NCBI GenBank assembly: GCA_947034895.1
Contig: OX344765.1
Location: forward strand, 10,917,001-10,981,000
Direction of reading: 5' to 3'
DNA from: Rhytidiadelphus loreus
Taxonomy: Eukaryota; Streptophyta; Bryopsida; Hypnales; Hylocomiaceae
DNA: 64,000 bases
Each line of letters opens with the position of its first letter. Position 1 is the first letter of the stretch. The position numbers and the translations under genes are program-made. The notes under the pieces are model-generated. The model ran no database searches, had not been told where the DNA came from, and saw nothing but the letters and a program-made list of their open reading frames with translations. Below, piece by piece: positions 1-13,539 of the stretch.

Positions 1-1462
1 TTGAAATCTCATAACATATTTAGATTGTGTCCAAATAATGCATGCTAAAGTGAGTTGGAATCCCCTTACACTTGCCAATAACATTAAATAGAGTTTGAAG
101 AAAATGAAGATTAGCATATACTCACATTAAAAAACAAACAAACATAGCATTATTCAGCTAGACCAATTGTTCCCAACAGTTGAAAAGAGGCAACATATGC
201 TATCTATCAATGGCTAAAAATTTAATGAACAAATTTCTTAGGCTAAAAGAAGAAAACTACATAGTCATTTGTTACAAAGATTAACTTGGTCTAAAGTTAC
301 AAGAAGAACAAGAAACAAGCAATTGATTAAATGGTCATTTGGTAGATGATTGTCCTTTTATATATTTTTTTGGACATTTGTGCTTCTATCTTTGTTTGAA
401 TATACTACTTACCTCAATTTCATCTTATAGGTCATAAAACAAAGATGATCTCTTAAAGATTGAAGAATTGCTTTAGATGAATGAAAAAGTATTGTCTTGA
501 AGAACTCTATTCATCATCCAAATATGGATGTCAAAGTTCATAAGGGCTTTGTGTAGGGGTTAATGACTCCAAGAGACACTTGTGGCTCATTACTGAATAA
601 TGTTACAAGTAGTTATAAGTAAAATGCATGATTTTATGTGCGAGACTTATTCCATCAGCAGTAAATTCTGGAATCATAAAAAAAAAGACACCCATAGGTG
701 GACATATGAAAATAATGAGAAGAGCATTAATACTTCAAGTTTCCTACACAATCAATCGCTCACAGAATTTTAATGAATTCTCTAATTAATACCATCGTCA
801 TCATCTAGGCACAAAGTAAACCTCATTCACCAAAGACGTTGAGCAGGCACTAGGATGCTCTACGCAAATACTACACACAGCAAGCTTTTGTGGCAATCCT
901 CACAAAAAACATGTGAGTTCTACGCAAGTAGTCCCCCACCCTCAATCAGCAGATAATTTACAGAGAGAAATTTTGAATGAACTCTGATGTGTTAAAAAGC
1001 TTCCCTTTACATGTGTGCAAGTGTGACCCATTTCGCAACTACCACTCTAGTAACATCTGCCAGAACAAAATTCAAATGTCCTGTCGAGCCATAACATGCA
1101 AATGGGGATAAAGAATGTAAGACGAGATCTGGAAATCAGGTACCTGCTCGACCAGCAATACACAACGTTGCCTCCTCGTTGCAAGTATGAGGAACGTCTA
1201 CCAGTTCAGGTAACTAACAATTGAGATGTCAGGTTGCAGTTCTTGTGCAATAGCACGCTAATGTACAAAATCACATAACCCTCTCCTGTCGTGGCTTTCA
1301 TCACCACATTGCCGCTGGAAAAGAGGAAGAGGGCCGAGACTCATAACCCTTGTAGGTAGGCCTCCAAGATCTGATGACGGCCCTGATTTGTTTTGTCAGG
1401 AGAAGAGGGTTACGTCCAATGAGTGGTTTTCTGATAAAAAGTGATTTTCTGGTAACTATTGC
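1..1462. other. 3' flank of the SNF2 gene, no gene seen
   Basis: AT-rich DNA downstream (on the minus strand) of the stop codon of the SWI/SNF ATPase gene. The part nearest the stop, roughly 1000-1462, is more GC-balanced and probably holds the 3' UTR, but I cannot place the poly(A) site. No open reading frame or repeat I recognise. Confidence 0.5.
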
Positions 1463-4400
1463 CTACATGCTCTCATCGTCCTCCTCCTCGGTGTCCTCTT
1501 CAGTGTTATTCTCTTTGGGTTGAGAACTAGGTGGGGATTCTTCTTCAGGAACAGCAGCTCCGTGTCTAGACCGCTTGCGTTGCAGCCCCTTCCAATTGGC
1601 TGCAGCTTTGTCAGCTCGGTAGACCAACCGCAACCGATGCTCACTGCTCTCCTTGATTTGAGTGGCTTCTTCCACATTCTGCTGTTTCCTTTTGAAAACA
1701 ATGCGAGTGCGATTGTCGGTAGTCTTGACTTCTGATAATTCTTCAAAACGCAACTCAGCTTTGGTAGTCGTCCTGGTCATGGATTCTTCTTCCTCGGTGT
1801 TGATATCCTCCTCCTCCTCCTCATCTGCAATGTTGGAGTTTTCCAACATAGCATCATCATCTTCGAGCATCTCAGCAACTTCTTGCTCAAGAGCAGCCTG
1901 TTGCTGCTCCCTTCGTTTGACCCGCTTGGTGAGCTGCACCTTCACCGCAGCTCCCACATCCTCTCCATCCTCAATGGCCTTCATCCACTGGGAGTCACTC
2001 AGCACATCCGTATACATTACCTCCTTCCGAACGCGCTTGCCTGTCACAGACTTCTCGAGAGCGTTATCCCCTTCGTCTTCACCCTTGGGATCATTCAAAA
2101 ACACCCACTCTGGCACCTCGTGCTCTTCAAGTAGCCGTGACCGATACTCCTCCTTCTGCCGCCTCTCTTCGTCCATCACCTCAAATTTTTCAAACTCATC
2201 ATCTCCACGGGCTGACAAACGGTTGATCTCACGCTCACTGGGAACATCAGTACCGATCACGTCTGAGCCACGCTTCATAATCTCCTCCAGCATCTCCCTC
2301 CTCTCTTGAGCAGTGGAGGTTGTATTAAAAAGACCAGCTTGTATCACCTTCGCATCAATCCCCATCTTAGACTTGGCACGCTCCAGAATCTCCTCCTCAA
2401 TGGAGCCCACGCTCACCAATACAAACACACGCACCTCCTTCTTCTGGCCGATTCGGTGCGCACGATCCTCGGCCTGCTGATCCATTTGAGGATTCCAATC
2501 ACTGTCAAAGAGAATGACGGTATCTGCAGTTTGAAGGTTCAGCCCCAGTCCACCAGCTCGGGTGGAGAGCAAGAACATGAAGTACGGCGAATCCGGAGCA
2601 TTGAACCTGGACAAAAGCGTCCCTCGCTCTTCGGTCTTCGTGGTACCGTCTAATCTCAGGAACTTGAACCCGTGCCACTCCAAGTAATCCTCCAGAATGT
2701 CCATCAACCGTGTCATCTGTGAGAACAGCAACACACGATGGCCTGTTTTGGCCAACTTGGGTAACAACCTGTCTAAAAGCTCAAACTTCCCGGAGGAACG
2801 AATGAGCTCATCACGATCTGCAGGGTCGTAGTCTCGGCCCTCCAGGAAAAGGTAAGGATGGTTGCAGCATTTACGCAATTGCATGGCGGTGTTCAATAGC
2901 CCTCGGGACTTGCCTGTCCCAATATCCAAGCCGACTCGCCCAGACTCCATGATCTGCTTGTAATACAGTCGTTGCCATGCGGACATGTCACACTTGAGAA
3001 TAACCTGGGTTTTCCCAGGTAGGAACTTCTCAACCTCAGCCTTCTTGCGGCGGAGCAAGAATGGGCGAATGACTTGGTGCAGCCGCCGGATGACGAGCAA
3101 CTGCTCTTCCTCGGTGAGGGAGACGTCGGACCGGTCTGTGAAGGGAGCGTTGAACCAGTCCTCGAAATTCTCGCTGGAATTAAAGATGGCGGGGAGCAGG
3201 AAATTGAGCAGAGACCAAAGCTCTTGTAAACTGTTCTGGATGGGCGTTCCAGTCAAGAGCAGTCTTCGTCGGATGTGGTACCCGGCAGTGAGAGTCCGGG
3301 ACAACATGCAGTCGTGGTTCTTGAGGCGGTGACCTGCCATATATACCTCGTCAGTAACCAGTGCAGGATTTTCAACCTGATGCCAGAGATTGAGGAGGAT
3401 AGAGACCCATGATGATAAACCCTCTAAATTGTACTTCCTACTCACTAAACAATCTGATTTCGAAGGATATGCAACCAACGAGACTCAAGTGTACAAACCT
3501 AACCCTCAAGGTCAGATTAAATTTTGAATTTGAAGCCCATAACTTCGACTGTTAACTTAAAATCAACGGCTTCAAATTTTAGAATAGGATAAACATAACA
3601 AGATCTCCACGTTAAGTTCTGGAAATTAGTACCAAAAAATAACTTTGGAAAGATCAAATCTTGGTAGTAAGTTTAAAATGCCGTTAGCATGGACATTATG
3701 TCTGGGAATGGCAAGTACGGACACGGTGATAAAAAATAATTTGCAAGCTAGGACCTGTCTTGCCACCCGGAGGCTCACTAGATAGTAACTTGCAAGTTAC
3801 GCTTGATAACCATGTCCTTGATTTTCATTACCTAGTCCAGAAACATCCACGGACAAGAAAGAACTCCGCTTGCCATGAAGAAAATTAATTTTGACTAGCG
3901 CACTGTCATGAAGACCACATGGTGAGATTGTTCACCTTCGTCAACAATCATATAGTTCCACTTGATTTTCTTCAAGAAGGCTTTGTCTCGCATGATGAGG
4001 TCGTAGTGGGTGACCAGCACGACAAACTTGCCCTCCCCACCATACTCTTCACGTAACAGCCTTCGCTCCTCAGCACGCCCATCGTACAGAACCGTTGCAA
4101 TAGTCGGCGCCCAGTGCGCCAGTTCATGAGCCCAGTTCGGCAACACAGCCTTGGGTGCAATGATAATATGAGGTCCCACAACGCCCTTATTCTCAAGCAA
4201 ATAGGCCAGCAGCGCAATCGTTTGGATCGTCTTTCCCAGTCCCATTTCATCTGCCAGTATCCCATTCAGGTTGTTGTTATACAAAGAGAGCATCCACTGG
4301 AGCCCTTCAATCTGGTACTCTCGCAGCTGTCCACCTTGGAGCATCCTCGGTTGCACCGTCACTTTTTCCTCAATGGAATGCACAGCCGAGTTGTATTGCC

Positions 4401-7400
4401 GCTGCCCCTCCAGCAGGTCCCTCTTCTTGGCTCCCACCTCAGCATCCACGCTGTCACTGTCTCTTGATGACGCATCTTTTGGGTGTCTCTTGTCTTTCTT
4501 CATGATGAAGGCGTCCTCAGGCTCGGCATCCTTCTGCTTCTGTACCATCGCCCCCAACCGTTGGAGGAGGTCATCTGTTCGTGACAAGAGCGTCGTCAGC
4601 CGCTCGTTTTTGCTCTCTTCCACCATGCGCATGTACGCCTCCTGGTCATCCGATTTGAGCGCCTGGAAGCGAAGCTTCTCAGCTCTTGTGGCTCTCTGCC
4701 TTTGCTTCCCATGCCACGCCTGCACTCCGTCGTTCCGTTGCTTCCTCCGTTTGAGTGTCGCTTGCGTTTGGAGTTGACATTCTCGACTCATGTTGAGCAA
4801 GTCGTTGAAAAACTTCCGCTTGCGTGTGCTCTCCCTCATTCTCTCCTCTTCCTCCAGTCTCCTCTGCCTCTCTGCTTCCCGTTTCCTTCTCTGACGCTCA
4901 TCAGCTTCGGGAGCCACAGCAAGTCCTGATGCAACACATTGAACAAGTGAGAACAAAACTTTCCAGGATAATAAAGATTTATCCTCCCATGCGTCTGATC
5001 CAGCTATTCCAAATGCAGCAGAGGAAACGATGCAAACCGTAATCTCAAGATTGTCAAAGAAGAACTGGACACACGGGATGCGCAACAGCATAAACGGAAG
5101 TATGTGATTGTGTATCTTCTTTCAATGGAGTGATAAAAGCAGGGTTTTAGTGAAATTAGACTGTCCCAGGAACTTTAGACAACATCAAAAGCGAATCATC
5201 ACCAGAATTCATAGAGAGGTCATCATAGGGAGGTCTCCATATGATCAGTGTGACATAGGAAGACTTCCATATGCATCACGAGGAAGATTCTCTTCATGAT
5301 GCTTTCTAAAAGTTCCTGGAACAACCTAATTTTCCTGAAACCCTTGTTTATACCTCTAAAAAGGTGGAGAAGACACCCCAAAAGATCTCATTCATACTTA
5401 CCAGGATCACCGTAGCCCAAATAGGATGTCCCACTTCGTCTGATTCGCATGAGCCCCCAGTCGTAGATGCGTGAGTCCGGTGCAACGCAGAGCTCTTTCA
5501 GCCGAAGCTCTTGCAACACTTCCGCCCTCACCTTCTTTTGCAAGCTCAGGAGGTCCAACGAGTACTGCTCGATGAGGTTCATTTGTCGCACTTTCTCCTC
5601 TGAAAACGCCGGCAAGTCTTTGATCTCTCGTATTCGAGAGGAGAGTTTACCCTCCATGCGAGACCTCTCCTCCTTCCGTAGCTCTGCAGATGTCATGAAC
5701 CCTTGCTTCAACATGGCCTCGTCAAGCTCTGCAAGCAAGAGACCTGGAACATATGCGTCCTCTTCTTCTGTGGCTGGGTCTGATCTTTCAGATCCCTCTG
5801 GAGAAACATCACATCTATCCTGCCCGGTGTTTTCTTTAGAGTTTGATGATTGCAGTTCTTTATTGAGAACATGAGAATTCTCTGGAGCCTCGGATTGACT
5901 GGTGGTGCTCTCATTGCCGAGTAGTCGCTCTTCTTTGCAACCCTCAGCATCCTCAACGGGCGGCTCACCACTCAATTCACTACCATGTGCTTTCCGAGTA
6001 TTACCATTCTCCAGTACAGTCTGCGGCAATTTGGACTGTAGAGTTTCAGACTGGTGCAGATGCGAAGGAACAACTTCCAGCTTGACTCCGTTGTTGCGTA
6101 CAACGGAAGCATCATTCTGAACAAGTACGAAAAAAGGTTACAATAACGTCTCATTCTTAGAAAATGGAAATAGGTCAGAAGGTATCTGAAGCTGAAAAGC
6201 TTGAATCAGGTGGGATCAATGTAGGAGTTTCCAAGGATTGTCGCATAAATCAATTCACAGCCCTACACTTCAAGAAATTCAATCAATCAATCAATCACCC
6301 TCGGCCCCATTTAACCCAGATAATTGCCTCACATAACAGGAATCAAATTAGAATATGTCAGGAACTGTTAGACAAGATCGCTAAGAGAATTTTCCCCATA
6401 ATTCATGGAGAAGTCTCCATGTGTCACTCCCTAAGGTCACAACAGCACGAAGCCTCCCTATATATCATGAGGAGAGCTCTGAACGATCATTGTAACCATG
6501 GGGAGACCTCCCAATGAATCATACAGAAGACTCTCATTACAATGCTATCTAAAGTTCTTGAAACAGTCCAATTTTACTCAAAAAACTGTCTTACAAATCA
6601 CCCTGTTAACTACATAATGCATATTCGAGCTTAACTACTGGTAACCCAAGAGGCGCAGACCACACATGACACCCTCTTCGACGAAGATGACACGAGCATG
6701 TTATCAGAAAACATGAATCTCCAAGCCCTCACGTTTACAGTTTGCCCAGCTTGTTGCATTACGGCAAGTGTCTGGAAATATAATCTAGGAGCTCCAAAGT
6801 CTTTCGCACCATTTCTATGAAATAGAAAAGGAAATATTTCTCAACAATAAAGGTAGCTAACCATTGTCTCAAGCACATTAACAGAATATGTTAGACTCCA
6901 CGAATAACAGAGTATGTTGAAAAACAGAGCACACCAGTCCACACACTAGGACTGTTCGTAAAAGATGAAAAAAAAACAGCAGGCTCTTAGCATCACACAT
7001 ATCGCCAACCAGTCTTCCATAACATCGCTGTTATGGAAGACTTCCATGCTTGCAACAAGTCTTCATGAACACTGAAAGGACCACTCGTCTTCCAGAGCTC
7101 TGAACGATCATTGCCAGCATACAAGTCTTCCACAACATCGCTGTTTCAGTCGTTCATCATGGAAAAGAAACTTAACCCTGGGGGTGGAGATAACAAAACG
7201 CAAGCTAGTGTTAGGTCGCAGAAACGAACTAACCTCACAAGCTTCATTTCGTTGGGCAATCGCGGTCACTTTTTCAAAAAGTCGGTGCGGGACTTGCACG
7301 CTGTGAGAAAGCATGGATAGAGTGCTCAGCAAAACCTTCATGTCCTGCACCTGAGTGGCCGTCAGGCTATGAACAGCTTGATCATCAATGTCCATGTCAG

Positions 7401-7467
7401 TGTGGAAACTCTCAGCGTTTCCATTCACAAGTCCTGCCTCCATCTCTTCAACCTCACGATCCCCCAT
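1463..7467 (-). CDS. SWI/SNF chromatin-remodelling ATPase, MINU1/2 (CHR12/CHR23) type
   Basis: SNF2-family ATPase that would use ATP hydrolysis to move nucleosomes as the motor of a plant SWI/SNF complex. My splice model on the minus strand is 7467-7234, 6116-5402, 4925-3936, 3333-1463. All junctions are GT-AG with matching phases, giving 3810 nt and 1269 aa. Visible in order: a leucine-rich N-terminus (exon 1), an acidic Ser-rich stretch, the motif YDWGLMR before exon 3, a basic HSA segment (about 355-430), Walker A DEMGLGKT (about 542-549), DEGH split by intron 3 (about 646), LTGTPIQNS (about 673), HRIGQ (about 939), a SnAC-like segment, and a long Glu/Asp-rich tail. There is no bromodomain, and the motor and HSA resemble Arabidopsis CHR12/CHR23 rather than BRM or SYD. 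It is somewhat longer than the roughly 1100-aa Arabidopsis proteins. Four coding exons is fewer than I would expect. The start is the first ATG of exon 1; no break is seen. Confidence 0.92.
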
Positions 7468-8570
7468 CCTCGCACACCTTCACCACTTCATCGATCGCCC
7501 CACAACAAAGTCTCTCTCTACACCTTTCAAACACACACCGGTTTAGAACCAAAACACTCTAACCAAAAGAAACACAAAGAAAACCGCAAATAGCCGAACC
7601 GCCTGACTTTCTCCCAAATGCAAGATACAGACAAACTTTGAGCACGCACTATCTCCAAACACACGTCAAGACAACGATAAAACACCCGCACTAAAACGCG
7701 GAAAATAATTCACAAAAAACATTCAACATTGCACGAAAACCGCAAGAAAATCTAGTGCAGGAAGGGCAAAAGAAGCTATACCGCCAACAAAGCTTCCAAT
7801 CTAATGACGATCAATTACTACACTGCACTACCAACCTGTCATACTCTCACCCACACACAATCCATCGCAATCCATCGAACGCAAAAACGACACAGGGTAC
7901 GAAATCCGAAAGCTAACCTGCGGTTCGAAATTCTTGCAACAGGGGAGCCAGCAAAACGTTGGAAGGATCGCAACGTGAGTGAGGAGAGACAATATAGAAG
8001 CGCAAAGAGGAGGACGATTCTTGCAACAGCTTCTTTGAGCCACCATGGAGAAGCGCCAACACTGAAAAAACCCTGACGGAAACACCAACAATCTTGAAAC
8101 CCAATTCAAGGAAGCCAGCAAAATGCTGGAAGAATCGGGTGAGGAGTGAGAAGAGACAATATAGAAGCGCAAGGAAGAGGATTGTTCTTGCAACAGCTTC
8201 TTTGAGGCACCATGGGGATGCGCCGACTGAGAAAACCCTGACGGAAACGGCAACAATCGCCAAACCCAATTCAGAAGAGCGGGCCAAATGCTGGAAGAAT
8301 CGGGTGGGAGGCAAAATGAGCGAGGAGAGACGATGAAGAAGCGATCGTGGTGGCAGAGGGACTGAGAGGAGTGAGTGCGAGTGCGAGCAGTCGCGGCGGC
8401 TGCGACGCGGATTTTCGAATTGGGCGAAGGCAAAATTTCGCGCGACTTTTTGAAACAAGGAGTGACTATGGCTTTCGGATTGTACGATGGCTGCGGCGGA
8501 AGAACAAGCATGCGCGGCATTCATCGGCGTCTGGGTTGTTGCTTCCTTAAGAGTTCTTAAAGAAAAATAG
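7468..8570 (-). promoter_or_regulatory. Putative 5' leader and promoter region of the SNF2 gene
   Basis: Region directly upstream of the start codon at 7467 on the minus strand. It is markedly GC-richer from about 7900 to 8700 than the surrounding AT-rich DNA, as expected for a proximal promoter or leader. It contains the 166-bp tandem repeat. Two overlapping minus-strand reading frames (7828-8524) run through it but only reflect the repeat and its base composition. I cannot place a TATA box or the transcription start. Confidence 0.4.
7945..8345. repeat. 166-bp tandem repeat, about 2.4 copies
   Basis: Three diverged units start at about 7945, 8111 and 8277. Landmarks recur with 166-bp spacing: AGCCAGCAAAACGTTGGAAG near 7947, AGCCAGCAAAATGCTGGAAG near 8113 and a GGGCCAAATGCTGGAAG version near 8281. 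Each of the first two units also carries AATATAGAAGCGCAA, TTCTTGCAACAGCTTCTTTG and ACCCTGACGGAAAC. 166 is not a multiple of three, which argues against a coding repeat. Confidence 0.8.
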
Positions 8571-9244
8571 GAACCTCGCGGGGTTGGCTTCTTGTTCTGG
8601 CTGGCTGGCTGGCCTGCCCACCAAAATCAGCCGTTCTCTTGGGGAACCCCGTCTCGTGCTCGCTCGCGCTCGTTCGAGGACGAATGAAAAAAGGAAAACA
8701 GTTCGATGAACAGTTCTGTTCGTTGCTTTCGCTCTATTTCGTGTGGGGTTGGATATAGTGTGGATGCCAAAATGAGGTAAGCTACACTGAATATACTGAA
8801 TAGGGGTTTTAAGGGAACCCATACTAATTAATCGACATTACACACTGTATAAATATCTACTTTTGTTGTATGTCAATAGTTATTGAAGTGTCCGGGGGTT
8901 GTACATCATATTTCAAACATCTACAATTTTTCACAATAAGCCCCTTTAATTTTTTTGATCCCCTTAATAACCCTATTCAATATAGAAATTTTCCACAAGA
9001 AATTTTCTCCATACAAAAAAAAAAATTGGAAAAAACTCCAAATGTTTGTAGCATTGTAGGGGGAAAAAATGGCCTACTCTAACGACTATGTGTGGTGCTA
9101 TAGAGGAGGTTGGGTGTATCAAGTGTCTTGTCGTGTTCTTGTATCTTGAGAGGCTTGTTGCATCAAGACTTACATTCTAACCACTATGTATAGTGTATAG
9201 TGCTATAGGGAGGTTGGATGCATCGAATCATTAGGGGAGATTTT

Positions 9245-9560
9245 TGCATTTTAAGAGACTGTGAGTTCTCGAACTACGAGAACGCTATGGGAACGCTAAT
9301 CTGACGTGGCCAGGAGACGACCACGTCAGATATAATTTTTTAATATATTTTTTATATAAAAAATTAATTTTTTTTAAATTAATTTTTTTTACATTAAAAA
9401 TTAATTAATTAATTAATTTTTAATTAAAAAATTTTATTTTTTTATTTTTTTATTTTTAATATTATTGTATTCTGACTATACAAAATTCGTTCCCAGCAAT
9501 GGAAACAGCCTGAAATAGTCTCCCAAATAGCTGAAATCTCCTCTAATAGTCTTTTTAAAT
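9245..9560. mobile_element. MITE-like element with AT-rich core (family shared with 19378-19653)
   Basis: GC-richer ends flank an extremely AT-rich centre (9335-9475, runs of AATT). The left end contains AAGAGACTGTGAGTTC, CGAGAACGC and GGGAAC, which line up with the reverse complement of the right end of the element at 19378-19653. Near 9299-9331 there is an inverted pair CTGACGTGG/CCACGTCAG around an ACGT core. Direct repeats of about 28 bp (AGAGGCTTG-TGCA-CAAGACTTA) lie on each side, near 9151 and 9559. Exact ends are uncertain. Confidence 0.4.
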
Positions 9561-9599
9561 CTCTAGAGGCTTGATGCACCAAGACTTATATGATGCAAA

Positions 9600-11480
9600 A
9601 AGCCCAACAGATTGGATTTTATTTTAACTGAAGAAAATAAGAGGTATAATTAAACTTCAAAAAGGTCACATTCACAACAAAAAAGATTGTTAATTAATAT
9701 TGGGGACCTTTTTTCTCCTCTAAAATGTTATAGCCTCCCAACATTGTAACTTCCCAATCCACTAAATTTACCATGAGTCCCCACTGATATAGCACTCATA
9801 ATCAATGAGTCCCCACATAGCACTCTATACAATATTGTTGACTTTGTGTGTTCACAAACCTACTTGACCAATTAACTTACGAACCCAGCCAACATCTTCC
9901 TTTAGATCAAACTGAACTTCCTCTTAGACATCTAAAGAAGGATTGTCACTATCTACAAGGAGGGATGGTTTAGGCTAGTTAACAATATTATGCATCTGTG
10001 TGAAGTTTTATTTTAATTTGAAGGTTTTATAAGTTGTAAGTTGTTCAAAAATACAATGGATACTTAGCTCAATTGGTCAATTTTACAAATGAAACTTTGG
10101 TCCCTTAAGATTTAAGGTGCACCTAATTAGGTCTTTATATTAAGTAGTTGAGGGTGATTGTAAAAAACTTTTGTCCTTTTTTTTGTCCCCTTGACCTCAA
10201 ATGGCTGGATTTATGCTCATAACTTTTGCATTGCATGTCAAATTTATATGAAATTTGAAATGAAGGTATAAAGGTTAATTGTAGACATTGAGTAATATTT
10301 TTTATTTTCTTAAAATTATTTCACTATTCTTAAACAACTCCAGTTGGATGTCTATTGTTGCCATTTTGAGGGTGTTTAGTCCTATCTTTGATCCAAAAAT
10401 GTAAATTTAAACTTCTATCTAAATTACACAAGTCCACAAAGAGATTTCCTAAGAATGGTAAAATGTTCACCTTCCACATGCACTCAAAGTGCACTACTAT
10501 TGTGCAATTGTAGAGAACATAATATTTTCTCCAACAATGCAATGGTTGAGAAGGAACACCTTCAAATTAGGAAAAATTGAAAAAATTTATTGTATTTTAT
10601 TAAAAAAAATTACTATTTTCTAAAAATCAAACATCAAAGTATCCATTTTGGGGGCATTTTCCATCACTCTCTTTTGTGCTTTACTTCTAAAAGTAAATTT
10701 TTCTATGCCTAAATTTTTTGAAACATGTTATTTTTTATGCTTACAAATATCTATATTTTATTTCATTTAAAAAAAATTATTTCAAAAGTCATAGTACTCA
10801 TTGATATAGGCCACTTTGAGACAAAAATAGGAGGTGTTTCTTGCAACAACCTTGAAAGATTAATACCACAAGCCCAAAGAATCAAATGCCCAATTGTACC
10901 AATGTAATTCATGCCATTACAAAGAGGAGCTATTTAGAAAAAAGATGGCACATATTGTATGTGAGAAACTTTATTACATCGACTATTGGTTATAAATATA
11001 GAGTTGGAAAGTTGATTTAGAAGGATTGAAGCAAAAAAGAAGCCTTTCAAATTAGTTTAGGAAATTTTAGACTTTGTTAGGCTTTGATGGTGTCTTTTGA
11101 CACCTCATTTGGATTCTCAAAGTTCATACCCTCCACACATATGTTTTAGAGACTCATCTTTTCTAAATTGAGTCTCCCTAGTGATGGGGTGAGGGGTGCT
11201 TGCACCTTGTAGTTCCATTTTCTATACAATTTTATATTGTAACTCCTAAAGTCCCAAGAATCCCCTCAAGGAACTCTTGAAGGTTTAGGTAAGTACCTAT
11301 GATCTCAGTTTTTGACATGTTTTTTTGAAACTTTTTTTCAATATAGAAAAACTAGTCAACTTTCTAAGATAAATTTTTTAATTTCAATTAGTGCCCAGAA
11401 GCAAAAATTATAACATAATAAGCCCAAAATAGGTAAAGCTAAGTAGCATAAAAGGACCATAAATACTTGAAATTTATTTT
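9600..11480. other. AT-rich intergenic DNA, nothing recognised
   Basis: Low-complexity AT-rich sequence with only short reading frames on both strands. Some phrases resemble the TTAA-CCC repeat family, but not clearly enough to bound a copy. Confidence 0.4.
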
Positions 11481-11489
11481 TTATAGACA

Positions 11490-12199
11490 ATATCTTTATC
11501 TACATGGAAATATTTGATTCATTTTATTTGGATAAGTATTGTGAATGTCATAAAGCTTTTTCTTTTGTGGACAATCTTATCAAAAATTTCAAAAAAATAA
11601 TATATTAAATCTGTTTTTGAACCCAATTTTAATAAGTTAAAAATTAAAAAAAGTTGCACATGGTTTAGTTTTCTTTCTGGAACAATCTCACCATTGAGAT
11701 TAGTGTGTTTTAATTCCATCATAGAGCTATCAACAATTTAGTTTTTTCTTGTATCTTGTACCCACTTCAACTTAACAATTTTTTAAAGAATGAAAATTAC
11801 AAGGTTTTTTTCTAAATTTTTTTTTCAAACTATCAACTCAATTCTTCAACATAAAAATATTTAAATTCACAATCTATAGTACAAGATAGGGTTTGGGCAT
11901 TTCAACATCCAAGTTTTCTTGTCTTTGGTAGCTTCTCAATTTTTTGTTTTCCAAAACCATCAAAGTTAAGAGGATTCAAAGTCCTATTTAATAGTCAAGC
12001 TAGGAACAAAAACACTTATGTTTTGTGACTAATGTTGTCAAAGTTTTTGAAATTTCTTCCAAACATTCTCATATTAGTCTAGCGCTAGATTCAATAGTTG
12101 GATATACAAGAAAACCAATGCTTAAGTTTTATTTGTTTGCATTAAAAATGGTAGTTCTAAGTGATTTTTGACAGAAAAATGCCCTTGAGGGTTTAGTGA
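11490..12199 (+). repeat. Decayed TTAA-type repeat (subfamily shared with 63549-64000)
   Basis: The reverse complement of 11720-11880 aligns with 63830-63995, including the shared TGTTGAAGAATTGAGTTG and the segment before AACTAAATTGTT. The right end reads GCCCTTGAGGGTTTAGTGA followed by TTAA at 12200-12203. That mirrors the left end of the copy at 63549 (TTAA then CCCCTAAAGTTCCAAGGCC). The left boundary is not resolved. Confidence 0.45.
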
Positions 12200-12337
12200 T
12201 TAAGAGTGATCTTTGAAAGATGTTTTCATAATCAAAATCAAAATGTTCCAATTACTATATGAAAAATGAAATATTAGCATATTTGTTTAATTGAATTATT
12301 TTCATAAAATCTTACAATATGAAAACATGCTATTCAA

Positions 12338-12727
12338 TTGTTATGCTATTCCTTACGCTATTTAGTTGTTGGGGTTCTTATGATTTCAAGACCAACAACT
12401 CTTCCATTCCAAAGGATTTGTAACAATTGTAAAAAATCTAATTTGATTGGAGTTGTTGAGGCAAATGAATATTTTAACAACATTTGTCATGCCAAAAAAA
12501 TTATTGGCAAATTGACTTCCCTTCATCAAGCATCAATTAATTGAGAGAGATTGAACAAACTAGCTTTTATCACTATTGAAGGCAAATGGATTGAAGCAAT
12601 TGCTAGTTTGAATGAAACACAATTTTTGTCATCTTCTCGTCCAAAGCAAGTGAATACTTTGAATGATATTTGCATTGATGGAAAGTTTTTGGTCTCATTG
12701 ACATCATCTCTTGTTGATTTTGAATAA
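12338..12727 (+). pseudogene. Broken open frame of unknown origin
   Basis: One reading frame runs from about 12338 to a stop at 12727, interrupted only by a TGA at 12542-12544. The translated text has protein-like composition (a CNNCKKSN cysteine pair, then charged and hydrophobic alternation), unlike the AT-rich noise around it. I do not recognise the family. It may belong to the same decayed transposon as the OTU and DUF6570-like fragments further right, but nothing proves it. Confidence 0.3.
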
Positions 12728-13539
12728 TGTAACATTTAATCCAAATTCTTAGCAATCTCTTATCATAGAAGGTATGGACTTTGTACCATAATAGTGTGCA
12801 TTTGGTATTGCTTGTAATAGCAAATATGCACTTTCATTGTCTTTGAAGATTTAAGACTCTTCAAAGGAACACAAGCTTTTCAGTCTAAAATGTACATCTT
12901 GATCAAAATTGTTGAAAAAAAATTTAAGCATTTTAACTCTCTCTCAATATGACTATTATTATGGATTTTTTTATTAGTATTGAGTATTTTGTTGAAAAGT
13001 ATATGTTATAAAATTAAATTAAAGTGTTTTTAAAGTTTTATACTTTTTAATATACCAAAGTATTTGTTGTTGTGTTATATATTTTCAATTTCAATATGAA
13101 TACAAATATTTTTAGACTCTTTTTGATGTAGATGCTTCATTGAAAAATATCTATAATTTAATCCTTACTAACAATTTACAATCTACAATCCACAATTCAC
13201 AATCTCCCAATTCTATAATCTCCCAATCTTTCAATCTTATAATTTATTGTCATAGTTTTGCAACTAATTGCAATATTTAGCAACAAATTTGTAGTTTGCA
13301 TTCAAATTGTAATATGTTGTGACTATCTTTATTGTGTTCAAATATTTAATGCCAATATATTTGTAAATATAATTTAGTGTTAAACTTCATACATAGCATA
13401 ACATTGATTACACTTCATTGAGAATTAAGATGTGATATTTGCAATCTTTATATCATTAAATTGATCTAAATTTTCATTAAATTCTCAAATCATTGTGATA
13501 CTACATACATAACAAATTTTGTTGTATATTTCAATTATC

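Noticed and set aside
1662..2309. 215-codon plus-strand frame
   Set aside because: Antisense shadow of the acidic Glu/Asp-rich tail of the SNF2 gene; long Ser runs are the complement of Asp/Glu codons.
4271..4777. 168-codon plus-strand frame
   Set aside because: Antisense shadow of SNF2 exon 3.
7828..8524. Two overlapping minus-strand frames of 203 and 230 codons
   Set aside because: They run across the 166-bp tandem repeat, whose unit is not a multiple of three; text is Ser/Leu-rich repeat translation with no domain.
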